From contig NZ_PPXG01000010.1 of the NCBI RefSeq assembly GCF_002909485.1, positions 62,001-126,000 of the forward strand: 64,000 nt of DNA, given 5' to 3'. The position numbers and the translations under genes were made by a program. Position 1 is the stretch's first letter. Each line of letters begins with the position of its first letter. The notes beneath the pieces are model-generated. The model searched no databases. It saw only the letters and a program-made list of their open reading frames with translations, and had not been told where the DNA came from. This DNA is from Stutzerimonas stutzeri. GTDB taxonomy: Bacteria > Pseudomonadota > Gammaproteobacteria > Pseudomonadales > Pseudomonadaceae. Shown here in pieces: positions 15,761 to 24,767 of this stretch.

Positions 15761-18226
15761 ATGAAGAAACTCAAATTGGTGATGATCGGCAACGGCATGG
15801 CCGGCGTGCGGACCCTTGAGGAACTGCTCAAGCTCACAAACGAGCTCTACGACATCACGGTGTTCGGCGCCGAGCCGCATCCAAACTACAACCGCATCCT
15901 GCTCTCCCCCGTGCTGGCCGGCGAACAGCAGTTCGAAGAGATCGTGCTCAACGATCTCAACTGGTACGCCGAAAACGACATCCGTCTGATGCTCAACCGC
16001 AAGGTTGTGAAGATCGACCGCGTCAAACGCCGGGTCATCGCCGACGACGGCAGCGAGGCGGAATACGACCGCCTGCTCATAGCCACCGGCTCCAACCCGT
16101 TCATCCTGCCGATTCCGGGCAAGGACCTGCAAGGCGTGATCGGCTACCGCGACATTGCCGACACCCAGGTGATGATGGAAACCGCCAAGACCCACAAACA
16201 CGCGGTGGTCATCGGCGGCGGCCTGCTCGGCCTGGAAGCGGCCAATGGCCTCAAGCTGCGCGGCATGGACGTCACCGTGGTGCACATCGGCGACTGGCTG
16301 ATGGAGCGCCAGCTGGACAAGACTGCCGGCACCCTGCTGCAGAGCGCGCTGGAAAGCCGTGGCCTTAAGTTTCTCCTGCCCAAGCACACCGCCGAACTGC
16401 TCGACAACGGCGAAGGCCGGGTCTGCGCGGTCAAGTTCAAGGACGGTGAGGTGATCCCCGCCGACTTGGTGGTGATGGCCGCGGGCATCCGTCCCAACAG
16501 CGAGCTGGCGGAACAGGCCGGCATCCCGTGCAATCGCGGCATTCTGGTCAACGACACGCTGCAGACCTATGACCCGCGCATCTATGCCGTCGGCGAATGC
16601 GCCAACCATCGTGGCACCGCCTATGGCCTGGTCGCGCCGCTGTTCGAACAAGCCAAGGTCTGCGCCAACCACCTGGCGATGCTCGGCTTCTCCCGCTACC
16701 TGGGCTCGGTGACCTCGACCAAGCTCAAGGTCACCGGTATCGACCTGTTCTCAGCCGGCGATTTCATCGGCGGCGACGGCACCGAAACCATCACCCTCTC
16801 CGACCCCATCGGCGGTGTCTACAAGAAGCTGGTGATCAAGGACGACGTACTGGTCGGCGCCTGCCTGTACGGCGACACCGCCGATGGTGGCTGGTACTTC
16901 CGCCAAGTGCGCGAAGGCCAGAACGTGGGCCAGATACGCGACCATCTGATGTTCGGTGCGGCCGGCTTAGGCGAGGGAGCCATCGGCGATGCTGGCCATC
17001 AGGGCCAGAGCAAGGCCATGTCAATGCCGGACGACATGGAGGTCTGCGGCTGCAACGGGGTGTGCAAGGGCACCATCGTCAAGGCGATCCAGGAACACGG
17101 GCTGTTCTCGGTGGACGAGGTGAAGAAACACACCAAGGCCGCCAGCTCCTGCGGCTCCTGTGCCGGGCTAGTCGAGCAGATTCTGATCAACACCGTCGGC
17201 GGCGCCGCGGACGTCAAGCCGAAGAGCGAAAAAGCCATCTGCGGCTGCAGCGATCTCAACCACGGCCAGGTACGCAAGGCCATTCGCGAGCACCACCTGA
17301 CCAGCATTCCGGCGGCCATGGCCTTCATGGATTGGCGCACGCCGAACGGCTGCGCTACCTGCCGCCCGGCGCTGAACTACTACCTGATCTCCACCTGGCC
17401 GGGCGAAGCCAAAGACGACCCGCAATCGCGCTTCATCAACGAGCGCGCCCACGCCAACATCCAGAAGGACGGCACCTATTCGGTCATTCCACGGATGTGG
17501 GGCGGCGTCACCAATGCTGCTGAGCTGCGGCGCATCGCCGATGTGGCGGACAAGTATCAGGTGCCGATGGTCAAGGTCACCGGCGGCCAGCGCATCGACC
17601 TGCTGGGTATCAGGAAGGAAGACCTGCCGGGCGTCTGGAAAGACTTGGATATGCCTTCCGGCCACGCCTACGGCAAATCCATCCGCACCGTGAAGACCTG
17701 CGTCGGCAGCGAGTTCTGCCGCTTCGGTACGCAGAACTCGACGCAGATGGGCATCGACCTGGAACACGCTCTGTTCAACATGTGGTCGCCGCACAAGGTC
17801 AAGCTGGCCGTCTCCGGCTGCCCGCGAAACTGCGCCGAATCCGGCATCAAGGACGTCGGCATCATCGGCGTGGACTCCGGCTGGGAGCTGTACATCGGCG
17901 GCAACGGCGGCATCAAGACCGAGGCCGGCGAGTTCTTCGTCAAGGTGAAGACGGCCGAGGAGGTCATGGAATACAGCTTGGCGTTCCTCCAGCTCTACCG
18001 CGAGGAAGCCTTTTACCTTGAGCGCACCGTGCACTACATGCAGCGCGTCGGCATGGATCACATCAAGAAGGCCGTGCTGGACGACGCCGAGCGACGCAAG
18101 GCGCTGCACCAGCGGTTGCTGTTCTCGCTCTCCTTCGAGCAGGACCCGTGGCAGGAGCAGCTCTCCAAGCCGCAGCTGAAGAAGGAATTCGACCGCATCG
18201 CCGTCAAGCAGCTGGAAAACGCCTGA
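15761..18226 (+). CDS. nirB: assimilatory nitrite reductase (NADH) large subunit
   Basis: 821 residues from ATG 15761 (GGAG eight bases upstream); an ATG at 15743 is in frame but unsupported. Order: FAD-binding Rossmann motif (IGNGMAGVRTLEEL near residue 9), NAD(H)-binding motif (VVIGGGLLGLEAANGL near 148), two BFD-like [2Fe-2S] cysteine segments (CGCNGVC near 428 and CGCSDLNHG near 493), then the nitrite/sulfite reductase half with TCVGSEFC (near 645) and SGCPRNC (near 685), which hold the siroheme and [4Fe-4S] cluster. Reaction: nitrite plus 3 NADH to ammonium in the cytoplasm. It is the first gene of nirB-nirD-nasC-cobA and is controlled by a sigma-54 promoter plus a NasT leader. Confidence 0.97.
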   Translation: MKKLKLVMIGNGMAGVRTLEELLKLTNELYDITVFGAEPHPNYNRILLSPVLAGEQQFEEIVLNDLNWYAENDIRLMLNRKVVKIDRVKRRVIADDGSEAEYDRLLIATGSNPFILPIPGKDLQGVIGYRDIADTQVMMETAKTHKHAVVIGGGLLGLEAANGLKLRGMDVTVVHIGDWLMERQLDKTAGTLLQSALESRGLKFLLPKHTAELLDNGEGRVCAVKFKDGEVIPADLVVMAAGIRPNSELAEQAGIPCNRGILVNDTLQTYDPRIYAVGECANHRGTAYGLVAPLFEQAKVCANHLAMLGFSRYLGSVTSTKLKVTGIDLFSAGDFIGGDGTETITLSDPIGGVYKKLVIKDDVLVGACLYGDTADGGWYFRQVREGQNVGQIRDHLMFGAAGLGEGAIGDAGHQGQSKAMSMPDDMEVCGCNGVCKGTIVKAIQEHGLFSVDEVKKHTKAASSCGSCAGLVEQILINTVGGAADVKPKSEKAICGCSDLNHGQVRKAIREHHLTSIPAAMAFMDWRTPNGCATCRPALNYYLISTWPGEAKDDPQSRFINERAHANIQKDGTYSVIPRMWGGVTNAAELRRIADVADKYQVPMVKVTGGQRIDLLGIRKEDLPGVWKDLDMPSGHAYGKSIRTVKTCVGSEFCRFGTQNSTQMGIDLEHALFNMWSPHKVKLAVSGCPRNCAESGIKDVGIIGVDSGWELYIGGNGGIKTEAGEFFVKVKTAEEVMEYSLAFLQLYREEAFYLERTVHYMQRVGMDHIKKAVLDDAERRKALHQRLLFSLSFEQDPWQEQLSKPQLKKEFDRIAVKQLENA

Positions 18227-18250
18227 GAACCTGATCTGGAGAGACACCGC

Positions 18251-18580
18251 ATGAACTGGCTCGATATCTGCGCACTGGATGAAATCAACCCGCTCGGCTC
18301 GCGCATCATCGCCGGCCCCAAGGGTGATATCGCAATATTCCGCACCTCCGACGATCAGGTCTTCGCCCTCGACGACCGCTGCCCGCACAAAGGCGGCCCG
18401 CTCTCGCAGGGGATCGTCTACGGCAAGCAGGTCGCCTGCCCGCTACACAACTGGCAGATCGATCTGGCCAGCGGCGAGGCCTTGGCCCCGGACGTTGGCT
18501 GCGCCCATCGCCACGAGGCGCGCGTCGAGAACGGTCGCGTGCAGCTTTCGCTGAATGCGCGCAAAGAGTGTGCGGCATAA
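18251..18580 (+). CDS. nirD: nitrite reductase (NADH) small subunit, Rieske-type
   Basis: 109 residues, 24 bp after nirB. A Rieske-fold protein with CPHKGGPLSQG and CPLHNWQIDL, which contain the C-x-H and C-x-x-H cluster-ligand pattern. Some NirD proteins lack the cluster ligands; here both pairs are present. It partners NirB. The ribosome binding site is CTGGAGAG. A palindromic repeat element separates it from nasC. Confidence 0.95.
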   Translation: MNWLDICALDEINPLGSRIIAGPKGDIAIFRTSDDQVFALDDRCPHKGGPLSQGIVYGKQVACPLHNWQIDLASGEALAPDVGCAHRHEARVENGRVQLSLNARKECAA

Positions 18581-18591
18581 GACCTACCCGT

Positions 18592-18660
18592 AGGGTGGGC
18601 TTCAGCCCACCGAGCCACTCGTGGCGAAAGCCGGATTACCGGTGTGCCCAAGCCCACCCT
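18592..18660. repeat. MITE/REP-like element with 11-bp terminal inverted repeats
   Basis: AGGGTGGGCTT at 18592-18602 and its exact complement at 18650-18660 bound a 69-bp segment. The left end also forms its own hairpin (GGTGGGCT-TC-AGCCCACC, 18594-18611). Related sequences occur at 26172-26185 and 29013-29176. It lies between nirD and nasC and does not disturb either coding region. Confidence 0.75.
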
Positions 18661-18698
18661 GCAGCCGAAACCGACGATACTTTCCTGGAGACGACGCC

Positions 18699-21548
18699 AT
18701 GCGTATGACAACCGCCTCGACCTGCTGCTACTGCGGTGTCGGCTGTGGCGTACTGATCGAGCACGACGGCGAACGCATCCTCGACGTGGCTGGCGACCCC
18801 AGCCATCCGGCCAACTTCGGCAAGCTGTGCAGCAAGGGCTCGACCCTGCACCTGACCGGCGACCTCGACGCTCGCGCGCTTTATCCCGAGCTGCGTCTGG
18901 GCAAGGGCCTGGCCCGCAGCCGCACCGACTGGGACAGTGCCCTGGAGCACGCGGCCAGCGTATTCGCCGAGACCATCCGCGAACACGGGCCGGACAGCGT
19001 CGCCTTCTATGTCTCCGGCCAGCTGCTGACCGAAGACTACTACGCCTTCAACAAACTGGCCCGCGCCCTGGTCGGCACCAACAACTTGGATTCCAACTCG
19101 CGGCTGTGCATGTCCTCGGCGGTGGTCGGCTACAAGCGCAGCCTGGGCGCCGACGCCCCGCCCTGCTCCTACGAAGACATCGAGCGGGCCGACTGCCTGC
19201 TGATCGCCGGCAGCAACATGGCCTACGCGCATCCGGTGCTGTTCCGCCGACTGGAGGAAGCCAAGGCGAAGCGGCCGGAGATGACCATCATCGTCGTCGA
19301 CCCGCGGCGCACGGACACCAGCGAGCTGGCCGACCTGCATCTGCCGATCCTGCCGGGCACCGATGTCGCACTGCTCCACGGCCTGCTGCATATCCTCATG
19401 TGGGAAGGCTGGATCGACCGCCGTTTCATCGATGCCCATACCGAAGGCTTCGATGCCCTGAAAAGCCTGGTGCGCGATTACAGCCCAGCGATGGTCGCCG
19501 AACTCTGTGGCATCTCTGTAGATGATCTGCAGACCTGTGCACGGCTGATTGGAAAACCCAGGGCGCGCAGGAGCGTCGCGAGCGAAGGTGCGGCAAGGCA
19601 AAAAACGGCGAGGGAGCGGAGTTTACATGCAGTAAATGAGCATCCCGAGCCGGTTTTTAACGCGGCCGCACCGAGTGCAGCAGCTCCTGCGCGTCATGGG
19701 GCGCCGAGCTTTCTAAGCCTGTGGTGCATGGGGCTGAATCAGTCCACTGCCGGCAGTGCGAAGAACAGTGCGCTGATCAACCTGCACCTGGCCACCGGGC
19801 AGATCGGCCGCCCGGGCGCCGGCCCCTTCTCGCTCACCGGCCAACCGAATGCCATGGGCGGTCGTGAGACCGGTAGCCTGTCCAATCTGTTGCCCGGCCA
19901 CCGCGACGCAACCAATGCCGAACACCGCGCCGAAGTCGCCGGCTATTGGGGCGTCGAGCAGCTGTCGGCGCAGCCCGGGCTGTCCGCCATCGAGCTGTTC
20001 GAGGCGGTGCGCGCCGGCAAGATCAAGGCGCTGTGGATCGCCTGCACCAACCCGGCTCAGTCGCTGCCGGACCAACAGAAAGTCCATGAAGCTCTGGCCA
20101 CCTGCCCCTTCGTCGTGGTTCAGGAAGCCTTCTTTACCACCGAAACCTGTCGCCATGCCGATCTTCTGCTGCCGGCCGCGAGCTGGGGCGAGAAGGAAGG
20201 CACAGTGACCAACTCCGAGCGCCGTATCAGCCACGTGCGCCGCGCCGTACCGGCCCCAGGCGAAGCCCGTGCAGACTGGGCGATCACCTGCGATTTCGCC
20301 CGGCGTCTGGAAAGCCGCCTGCGCCCCGGTGCGCCAAGCCTGTTTGCCTTCGAGAATGCCGAAGCGCTGTTCGAGGAGTACAAGCCGCTCACTGCCGGTC
20401 ACGATCTGGACTACAGCGGCCTGAGCTATGCCGTGCTCGATGCGCGTGGTCCACAGCAATGGCCCTTCCCACCGGGCAGCGAACAAGGCACCGCGCGGCT
20501 GTATGGCGACGGAGTGTTCCCCACTGCCAATGGCCGCGCTCGCTTTATCGCCGAGCACTACCAGGCGCCGAAGGAAAAGCGCGAGGCGCGCTACCCGCTG
20601 ACGCTCAACACCGGCCGGCTGCGCGACCAGTGGCACGGCATGAGCCGCACTGGCACAGCAGCGCGGCTGTTCGGCCATGTCGAAGAAGCGTTGCTCGGAA
20701 TGAACGCCGATGACATGCGCCGCCGGCGTCTGCTGGACGGCCAGCTGGTGACGGTGAAAAGCCGTCGCGGCAGCCTGATCCTCCCGGTGCAGAAGGATGA
20801 CAGTCTGCGCGCCGGCCAGGCCTTCCTGCCGATGCACTGGGGTGATCGATTCCTCAAGGGGCTGGGCTGCAACGTACTGACCCTGGCCAGCGTCGATCCG
20901 CTGTCGAAACAACCGGAACTCAAGCACGCCGGCATTGAAGTGGAACAGGTCGAATTGCCCTGGCAGTTCTTCGCGCTGGTTGAAGGCGACGTGCAGCAGC
21001 GCTTCGAGGCATTGCGGCCGCTGTTCGAAGCCTTCGACTACGCCAGTTTCAGCCTCGCAGGCCGCGAGCGCTCGGCACTGCTGATCCGCGCCGCCCGGCG
21101 CTCGACGCCAACGGCTACCGAGCTGGCCACCATCGACCGGCTGCTCGGCCTCGACGAAGGCCCGGTGCTGGCCTATGACGACCCGCGTCGCGCGGTCGGC
21201 AAGCGCGTACGCATCGAGGAAGGCCGTATCGTCGCGTTGCGCCTGGCCGGCGAGACCGCCGCCCGGCAGTGGCTGCGCGGACTCTGGGAAAGCGGCAGCG
21301 CCGACGCAGACCTGCGCCGCTGGCTGCTGGCTCCACTCAGCGCGCCACCTGGCGGCGCGACGGTCAGCACCGATCGCACCCTGTGCAACTGCATGAACGT
21401 CAGCCGGAGCAAAGTCCATGCAGGCATCGAGCGTGGCCTCGATCTCAATGGGCTCAAGCAGGAGCTGGGTTGTGGCACCAGCTGCGGATCCTGCGTTCCC
21501 GAAATCAAGCGCCTGCTGGCCAGTCAGCCGGAACGCGCACTTTCCTGA
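18699..21548 (+). CDS. nasC: assimilatory nitrate reductase, molybdopterin type, with C-terminal BFD domain
   Basis: 949 residues from ATG 18699 (CTGGAG upstream). N-terminal [4Fe-4S] cysteines are in TCCYCGVGCGV, with a later CSKGS. The molybdo-bis-MGD oxidoreductase core includes SNMAYAHPVLFRRL, VVDPRRTDTSELADLHLPI and SLWCMGLNQSTAGSAKNSA. A C-terminal BFD-like [2Fe-2S] domain (about 895-940) shows CNCMNVS and GCGTSCGSCVPEI. It reduces nitrate to nitrite in the cytoplasm; the BFD domain probably takes electrons, since no separate NasB is seen here. Odd feature: about 46 codons (residues about 288-333, bases 19561-19698) interrupt the conserved core and match a MITE-like DNA element, leaving the frame open. 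Activity with this insert is uncertain. Confidence 0.95.
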   Translation: MRMTTASTCCYCGVGCGVLIEHDGERILDVAGDPSHPANFGKLCSKGSTLHLTGDLDARALYPELRLGKGLARSRTDWDSALEHAASVFAETIREHGPDSVAFYVSGQLLTEDYYAFNKLARALVGTNNLDSNSRLCMSSAVVGYKRSLGADAPPCSYEDIERADCLLIAGSNMAYAHPVLFRRLEEAKAKRPEMTIIVVDPRRTDTSELADLHLPILPGTDVALLHGLLHILMWEGWIDRRFIDAHTEGFDALKSLVRDYSPAMVAELCGISVDDLQTCARLIGKPRARRSVASEGAARQKTARERSLHAVNEHPEPVFNAAAPSAAAPARHGAPSFLSLWCMGLNQSTAGSAKNSALINLHLATGQIGRPGAGPFSLTGQPNAMGGRETGSLSNLLPGHRDATNAEHRAEVAGYWGVEQLSAQPGLSAIELFEAVRAGKIKALWIACTNPAQSLPDQQKVHEALATCPFVVVQEAFFTTETCRHADLLLPAASWGEKEGTVTNSERRISHVRRAVPAPGEARADWAITCDFARRLESRLRPGAPSLFAFENAEALFEEYKPLTAGHDLDYSGLSYAVLDARGPQQWPFPPGSEQGTARLYGDGVFPTANGRARFIAEHYQAPKEKREARYPLTLNTGRLRDQWHGMSRTGTAARLFGHVEEALLGMNADDMRRRRLLDGQLVTVKSRRGSLILPVQKDDSLRAGQAFLPMHWGDRFLKGLGCNVLTLASVDPLSKQPELKHAGIEVEQVELPWQFFALVEGDVQQRFEALRPLFEAFDYASFSLAGRERSALLIRAARRSTPTATELATIDRLLGLDEGPVLAYDDPRRAVGKRVRIEEGRIVALRLAGETAARQWLRGLWESGSADADLRRWLLAPLSAPPGGATVSTDRTLCNCMNVSRSKVHAGIERGLDLNGLKQELGCGTSCGSCVPEIKRLLASQPERALS
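19565..19692. mobile_element. MITE-like element inserted in frame in nasC
   Basis: 128 bp bounded by a perfect 10-bp inverted repeat, GCGCAGGAGC (19565-19574) and GCTCCTGCGC (19683-19692), extendable by one pair. A direct repeat GGGCGC lies at 19561-19566 and 19699-19704 and may be a target duplication. Element plus one repeat copy is 138 bp, exactly 46 codons, so the frame survives. Inside is an internal palindrome-like GTTTAC...GTAAAT. No transposase is encoded. Confidence 0.78.
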
Positions 21549-21573
21549 TACCGACCAAGACGAGGATTACCCC

Positions 21574-22311
21574 ATGAGCGCAAAAGTCTGGCTGGTAGGC
21601 GCCGGCCCTGGCGACCCGGAACTGCTGACCCTCAAGGCCGTGCGGGCGCTGGGGGAAGCGCAGGTGGTGATGATTGATGATCTGGTCAATCCCGCTGTTC
21701 TTGAGCACTGCCCCAACGCACGCATCATCCCCGTGGGCAAACGTGGCGGCTGCCGCTCCACGCCGCAAGCCTTTATCCATCGACTGATGCTGCGTTACGC
21801 CCGCCAGGGCAAGTGCGTGGTGCGCCTCAAGGGTGGAGATCCGTGCATCTTCGGCCGCGGTGGCGAGGAAGCCGAATGGCTGTCGGCGCGCGGCATCGAG
21901 GTCGAACTGGTCAACGGCATCACCGCCGGCCTGGCCGGTGCCACGCAATGCGGCATCTCGCTGACCCAGCGCGGCGTCGCCCGCGGCGTCACCCTGGTCA
22001 CCGCACACACACTCGACGACAGCAGCCCGGAATGGCAGGCGCTGGCGAAAAGCGGCACCACGCTGGTGGTGTACATGGGTGTGAGCAAGCTGGAACAGGT
22101 GCAAGCCGGACTCTTGGAAGGCGGCCTTCCCGCCGGCACACCGGTGGCGATGATTGAGAATGCCTCACTGCCGCAGCAACGCGAGTGCCGTTCGAGCCTG
22201 GCTGGCATGTGCCGCGATGCATTGACCTTCAAGCTGAAGAGTCCGGCCATTCTGGTGATCGGCGAAGTTGCCGCGCAGACAGCAATGGAAGCCATAAGCC
22301 AGAGCGCCTGA
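21574..22311 (+). CDS. cobA: uroporphyrinogen-III C-methyltransferase (SUMT)
   Basis: 245 residues from ATG 21574 (GAGGATT upstream). Tetrapyrrole methylase fold with VGAGPGDPELLTLKA near the N-terminus, the SAM motif VRLKGGDPCIFGRGGEE (near residue 83) and GITAGLAGATQCGISLTQRG. It makes precorrin-2, the precursor of siroheme, the cofactor of NirB; this explains its place at the end of the nirB-nirD-nasC operon. It is a single-domain SUMT without the CysG dehydrogenase/chelatase part. A bidirectional terminator follows. Confidence 0.95.
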   Translation: MSAKVWLVGAGPGDPELLTLKAVRALGEAQVVMIDDLVNPAVLEHCPNARIIPVGKRGGCRSTPQAFIHRLMLRYARQGKCVVRLKGGDPCIFGRGGEEAEWLSARGIEVELVNGITAGLAGATQCGISLTQRGVARGVTLVTAHTLDDSSPEWQALAKSGTTLVVYMGVSKLEQVQAGLLEGGLPAGTPVAMIENASLPQQRECRSSLAGMCRDALTFKLKSPAILVIGEVAAQTAMEAISQSA

Positions 22312-22352
22312 CCGTAGCCCTATCGCCGGGCGGACAACGCGATAGCCATAAA

Positions 22353-22381
22353 AAAACCGCGACCCTAGGGCCGCGGTTTTC
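22353..22381. terminator. bidirectional intrinsic terminator
   Basis: AAAACCGCG...CGCGGTTTT with one internal mismatch, between cobA (+) and the RND gene (-), with A and T runs on both sides. It can end both converging transcripts. Confidence 0.82.
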
Positions 22382-22396
22382 GTTATTGCGTGATCA

Positions 22397-24751
22397 TCAC
22401 GCCTTCTGGCGCAGCTTCTCTGGATTGATCAGGAAGCGGGCCAGGGCCGGCAGCAGCCAGATCGCCCCGACCATGTTCCAGAGGAACATGAAGGTCAGCA
22501 TCATGCCCATGTCGGCTTGGAACTTGATGTCCGAGAACACCCAGGTCACCACGCCGATCGCCAGACAGACGCCGGTGAAGATCACCGCCTTGCCGGTGGA
22601 TTTCAGCGTCTGGTAGTAGGCCTCCTGCAAGGTCATGCCTTGGCGCAGGAACGACTCCAAACGGCTGTAGATATAGATACCGTAGTCCACACCGATACCC
22701 ACCCCCAACGCGATCACTGGCAAGGTTGCCACCTTGACTCCAATTCCCATGAAGGCCATCAGCGCGTTGCCGAGGATCGAGGTCAGCACCAGAGGCAGGA
22801 TCACGCAGAGCGTCGCGGCCAACGAACGGAAGGTCAGCAGGCACATGAAGCTCACTGCTGCGTAGACCGCGATCAGCATCGTGATTTCCGACTCGGCGAT
22901 GACCTCGTTGGTGGCCGCCTCGATACCGGCGTTACCGGCCGCGAGTACGAACTCCAGCCCTTCGCGGTTGTTCTCCTCGGCGAAATCCTTCGCAGCGGCG
23001 ACCACGTGCTCCAGCGTTTCCGCCTTGTGGTCGTTGAGGAACACCAGCACCGGTGCCAGCGAGCAGTCACTGTTGTACATGCCTTCGGCGCGGGCGATGG
23101 AGTTGTTCAGCACGTGCGGGTTACGCGACAGCGTCTCCCACTTCAGGCTGCCTTCGTTCATGCCCTTGATGCCCTGACGCGCGACCGAGACCATCGACAC
23201 CGCCGACTGCACGCCCTCGGTGTTCTGCATCTTCCACATCAGCTCGTCCATGGCGGCGAGCGTGTCGTAGTGCGAACAACCTTCAGGCGCGGTCTTGACC
23301 ATCACCACCAGCACGTCTGAGCTGGTCGAGTAGTTGCGAATGACGAAGTCGTTATCGAGGTTGTAGCGCGAGTCTGGGTGCAGCTCCGGGGCGCCCTGGT
23401 CGAGGTCGCCAATCTTCAGGTTCTGGCCATACCAGAGACCACCAGCCAGCGCCAGCACGGCGATGGTAATGGAGATTGGCGCAACGGTTGGGCTGGCAAA
23501 GTTGGACAGTGCGCGCCAGAACGGATGGTCACGCGAAGCCTCTTCGCGCGCCTGCTTGACCGCCTTCTGGCTGATGCCCATATAGGAAATCGCCACCGGC
23601 AGCAGGATCAGGTTGGTCAGGATGATCACCGCCACACCCAGCGAAGCGCCGATGGCCAGTTCGCGGATAACGCCGATGTCGATCAGCAGCAAGGTGACGA
23701 ACCCCGCAGCATCCGACAGCAGCGCCACCATGCCAGGTATGAACAGCTGCCGGAACGCCATGCGCGCCGCCGTCACCGGGTCTTCCGTATACCCGGATGC
23801 CATGGCGATGCCGTTGATCTTCTGTACGCCGTGAGAAATGCCGATGGCGAAGACCAGGAACGGCACCAGCATCGAGTACGGATCGAGCCCGAAGCCCAGC
23901 GTATGCAGCAAACCGAGCTGCCAGGTGACGGCAATCAGCGTGGTGATCAGCACCGCAATGGTGCTCTTCAAGCACCGGGTGAACCACAGCAGCAGTACGA
24001 AGGTGATGCCGATGGCGACGATGAAGAACAGCGCGACACCGACCAGCCCATCAATCAGGTCACCGACCTTCTTGGCGAAGCCGATGATGTGCACCTTCAC
24101 ATTCGGGTTCTGCGCCTGATACTTCTCGCGAATCTTCTCTTCCAGCTCGTGGGAGAACTTCTGGTAGTCCAGCTTGATCTGCCGGCTCTGGTCTTCAGGG
24201 TCCGGGTAGGACTCCAGCAGCGGCACATCGATGATGCTCGACTTGAAGTTGTTGGCCACCAGGCGGCCGATCTGACCGGACTTGAGGATATTGTCGCGCA
24301 GGTCATCGAGGCTCTCGGGCGAGCCGTCGTAGGTCTGCGGGATGACCTCGCCACCAGCGAAGCCTTCCTCGGTGACCTCGGTCCAGCGAACGTTGGGGCT
24401 CCACAGCGACTTCATGTTGGAGCGGTCGACGCCGCGGATGTAGAACACCTCGTCATGGATCTGCCGCAGCGTTTCCATGTACTCCTTGGAGAAGATGTCT
24501 CCCTCAACCGCTTCCACGGAAATCCGTACCGTGTTGCCGAGGTTAGCCAGATCGTTCTGGTGCTCGAGCATCTTCTGGATGTAGGGATGCCCCAGCGGAA
24601 TCATCTTCTCGAAGCTGGTTTGCGGCCGAACCTGCGCCGCCTGGTAAAAGAGGAACGCGCTGATCAGCAGGCAGAGAACCACGACTGCCGGCCGGTTGTT
24701 GAAAATCAGGCGCTCGAGGAACGACGCCGGTTTCTGTTGGTGCTTGGTCAT
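22397..24751 (-). CDS. RND-superfamily exporter (MMPL/HpnN-like)
   Basis: 784 residues from ATG 24751 (GGGAG seven bases upstream). Two repeats of a membrane helix plus a large periplasmic domain plus a five-helix bundle are visible: N-terminal helix RPAVVVLCLLISAFLFYQ, first bundle from about residue 235 (VALFFIVAIGITFVLLLWF), a second helix after FASPTVAPI and a second bundle near the end (ALGVGIGVDYGIYIYSRLES). It resembles MMPL/HpnN-type lipid or hydrophobic-compound exporters rather than tripartite drug pumps, and no membrane-fusion partner is nearby. It is co-directional with the Ycf48-like gene 16 bp upstream; the pair is likely an operon. Substrate unknown. Confidence 0.88.
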   Translation of the reverse strand: MTKHQQKPASFLERLIFNNRPAVVVLCLLISAFLFYQAAQVRPQTSFEKMIPLGHPYIQKMLEHQNDLANLGNTVRISVEAVEGDIFSKEYMETLRQIHDEVFYIRGVDRSNMKSLWSPNVRWTEVTEEGFAGGEVIPQTYDGSPESLDDLRDNILKSGQIGRLVANNFKSSIIDVPLLESYPDPEDQSRQIKLDYQKFSHELEEKIREKYQAQNPNVKVHIIGFAKKVGDLIDGLVGVALFFIVAIGITFVLLLWFTRCLKSTIAVLITTLIAVTWQLGLLHTLGFGLDPYSMLVPFLVFAIGISHGVQKINGIAMASGYTEDPVTAARMAFRQLFIPGMVALLSDAAGFVTLLLIDIGVIRELAIGASLGVAVIILTNLILLPVAISYMGISQKAVKQAREEASRDHPFWRALSNFASPTVAPISITIAVLALAGGLWYGQNLKIGDLDQGAPELHPDSRYNLDNDFVIRNYSTSSDVLVVMVKTAPEGCSHYDTLAAMDELMWKMQNTEGVQSAVSMVSVARQGIKGMNEGSLKWETLSRNPHVLNNSIARAEGMYNSDCSLAPVLVFLNDHKAETLEHVVAAAKDFAEENNREGLEFVLAAGNAGIEAATNEVIAESEITMLIAVYAAVSFMCLLTFRSLAATLCVILPLVLTSILGNALMAFMGIGVKVATLPVIALGVGIGVDYGIYIYSRLESFLRQGMTLQEAYYQTLKSTGKAVIFTGVCLAIGVVTWVFSDIKFQADMGMMLTFMFLWNMVGAIWLLPALARFLINPEKLRQKA

Positions 24752-24767
24752 ACAGACTCTCCCGGCT

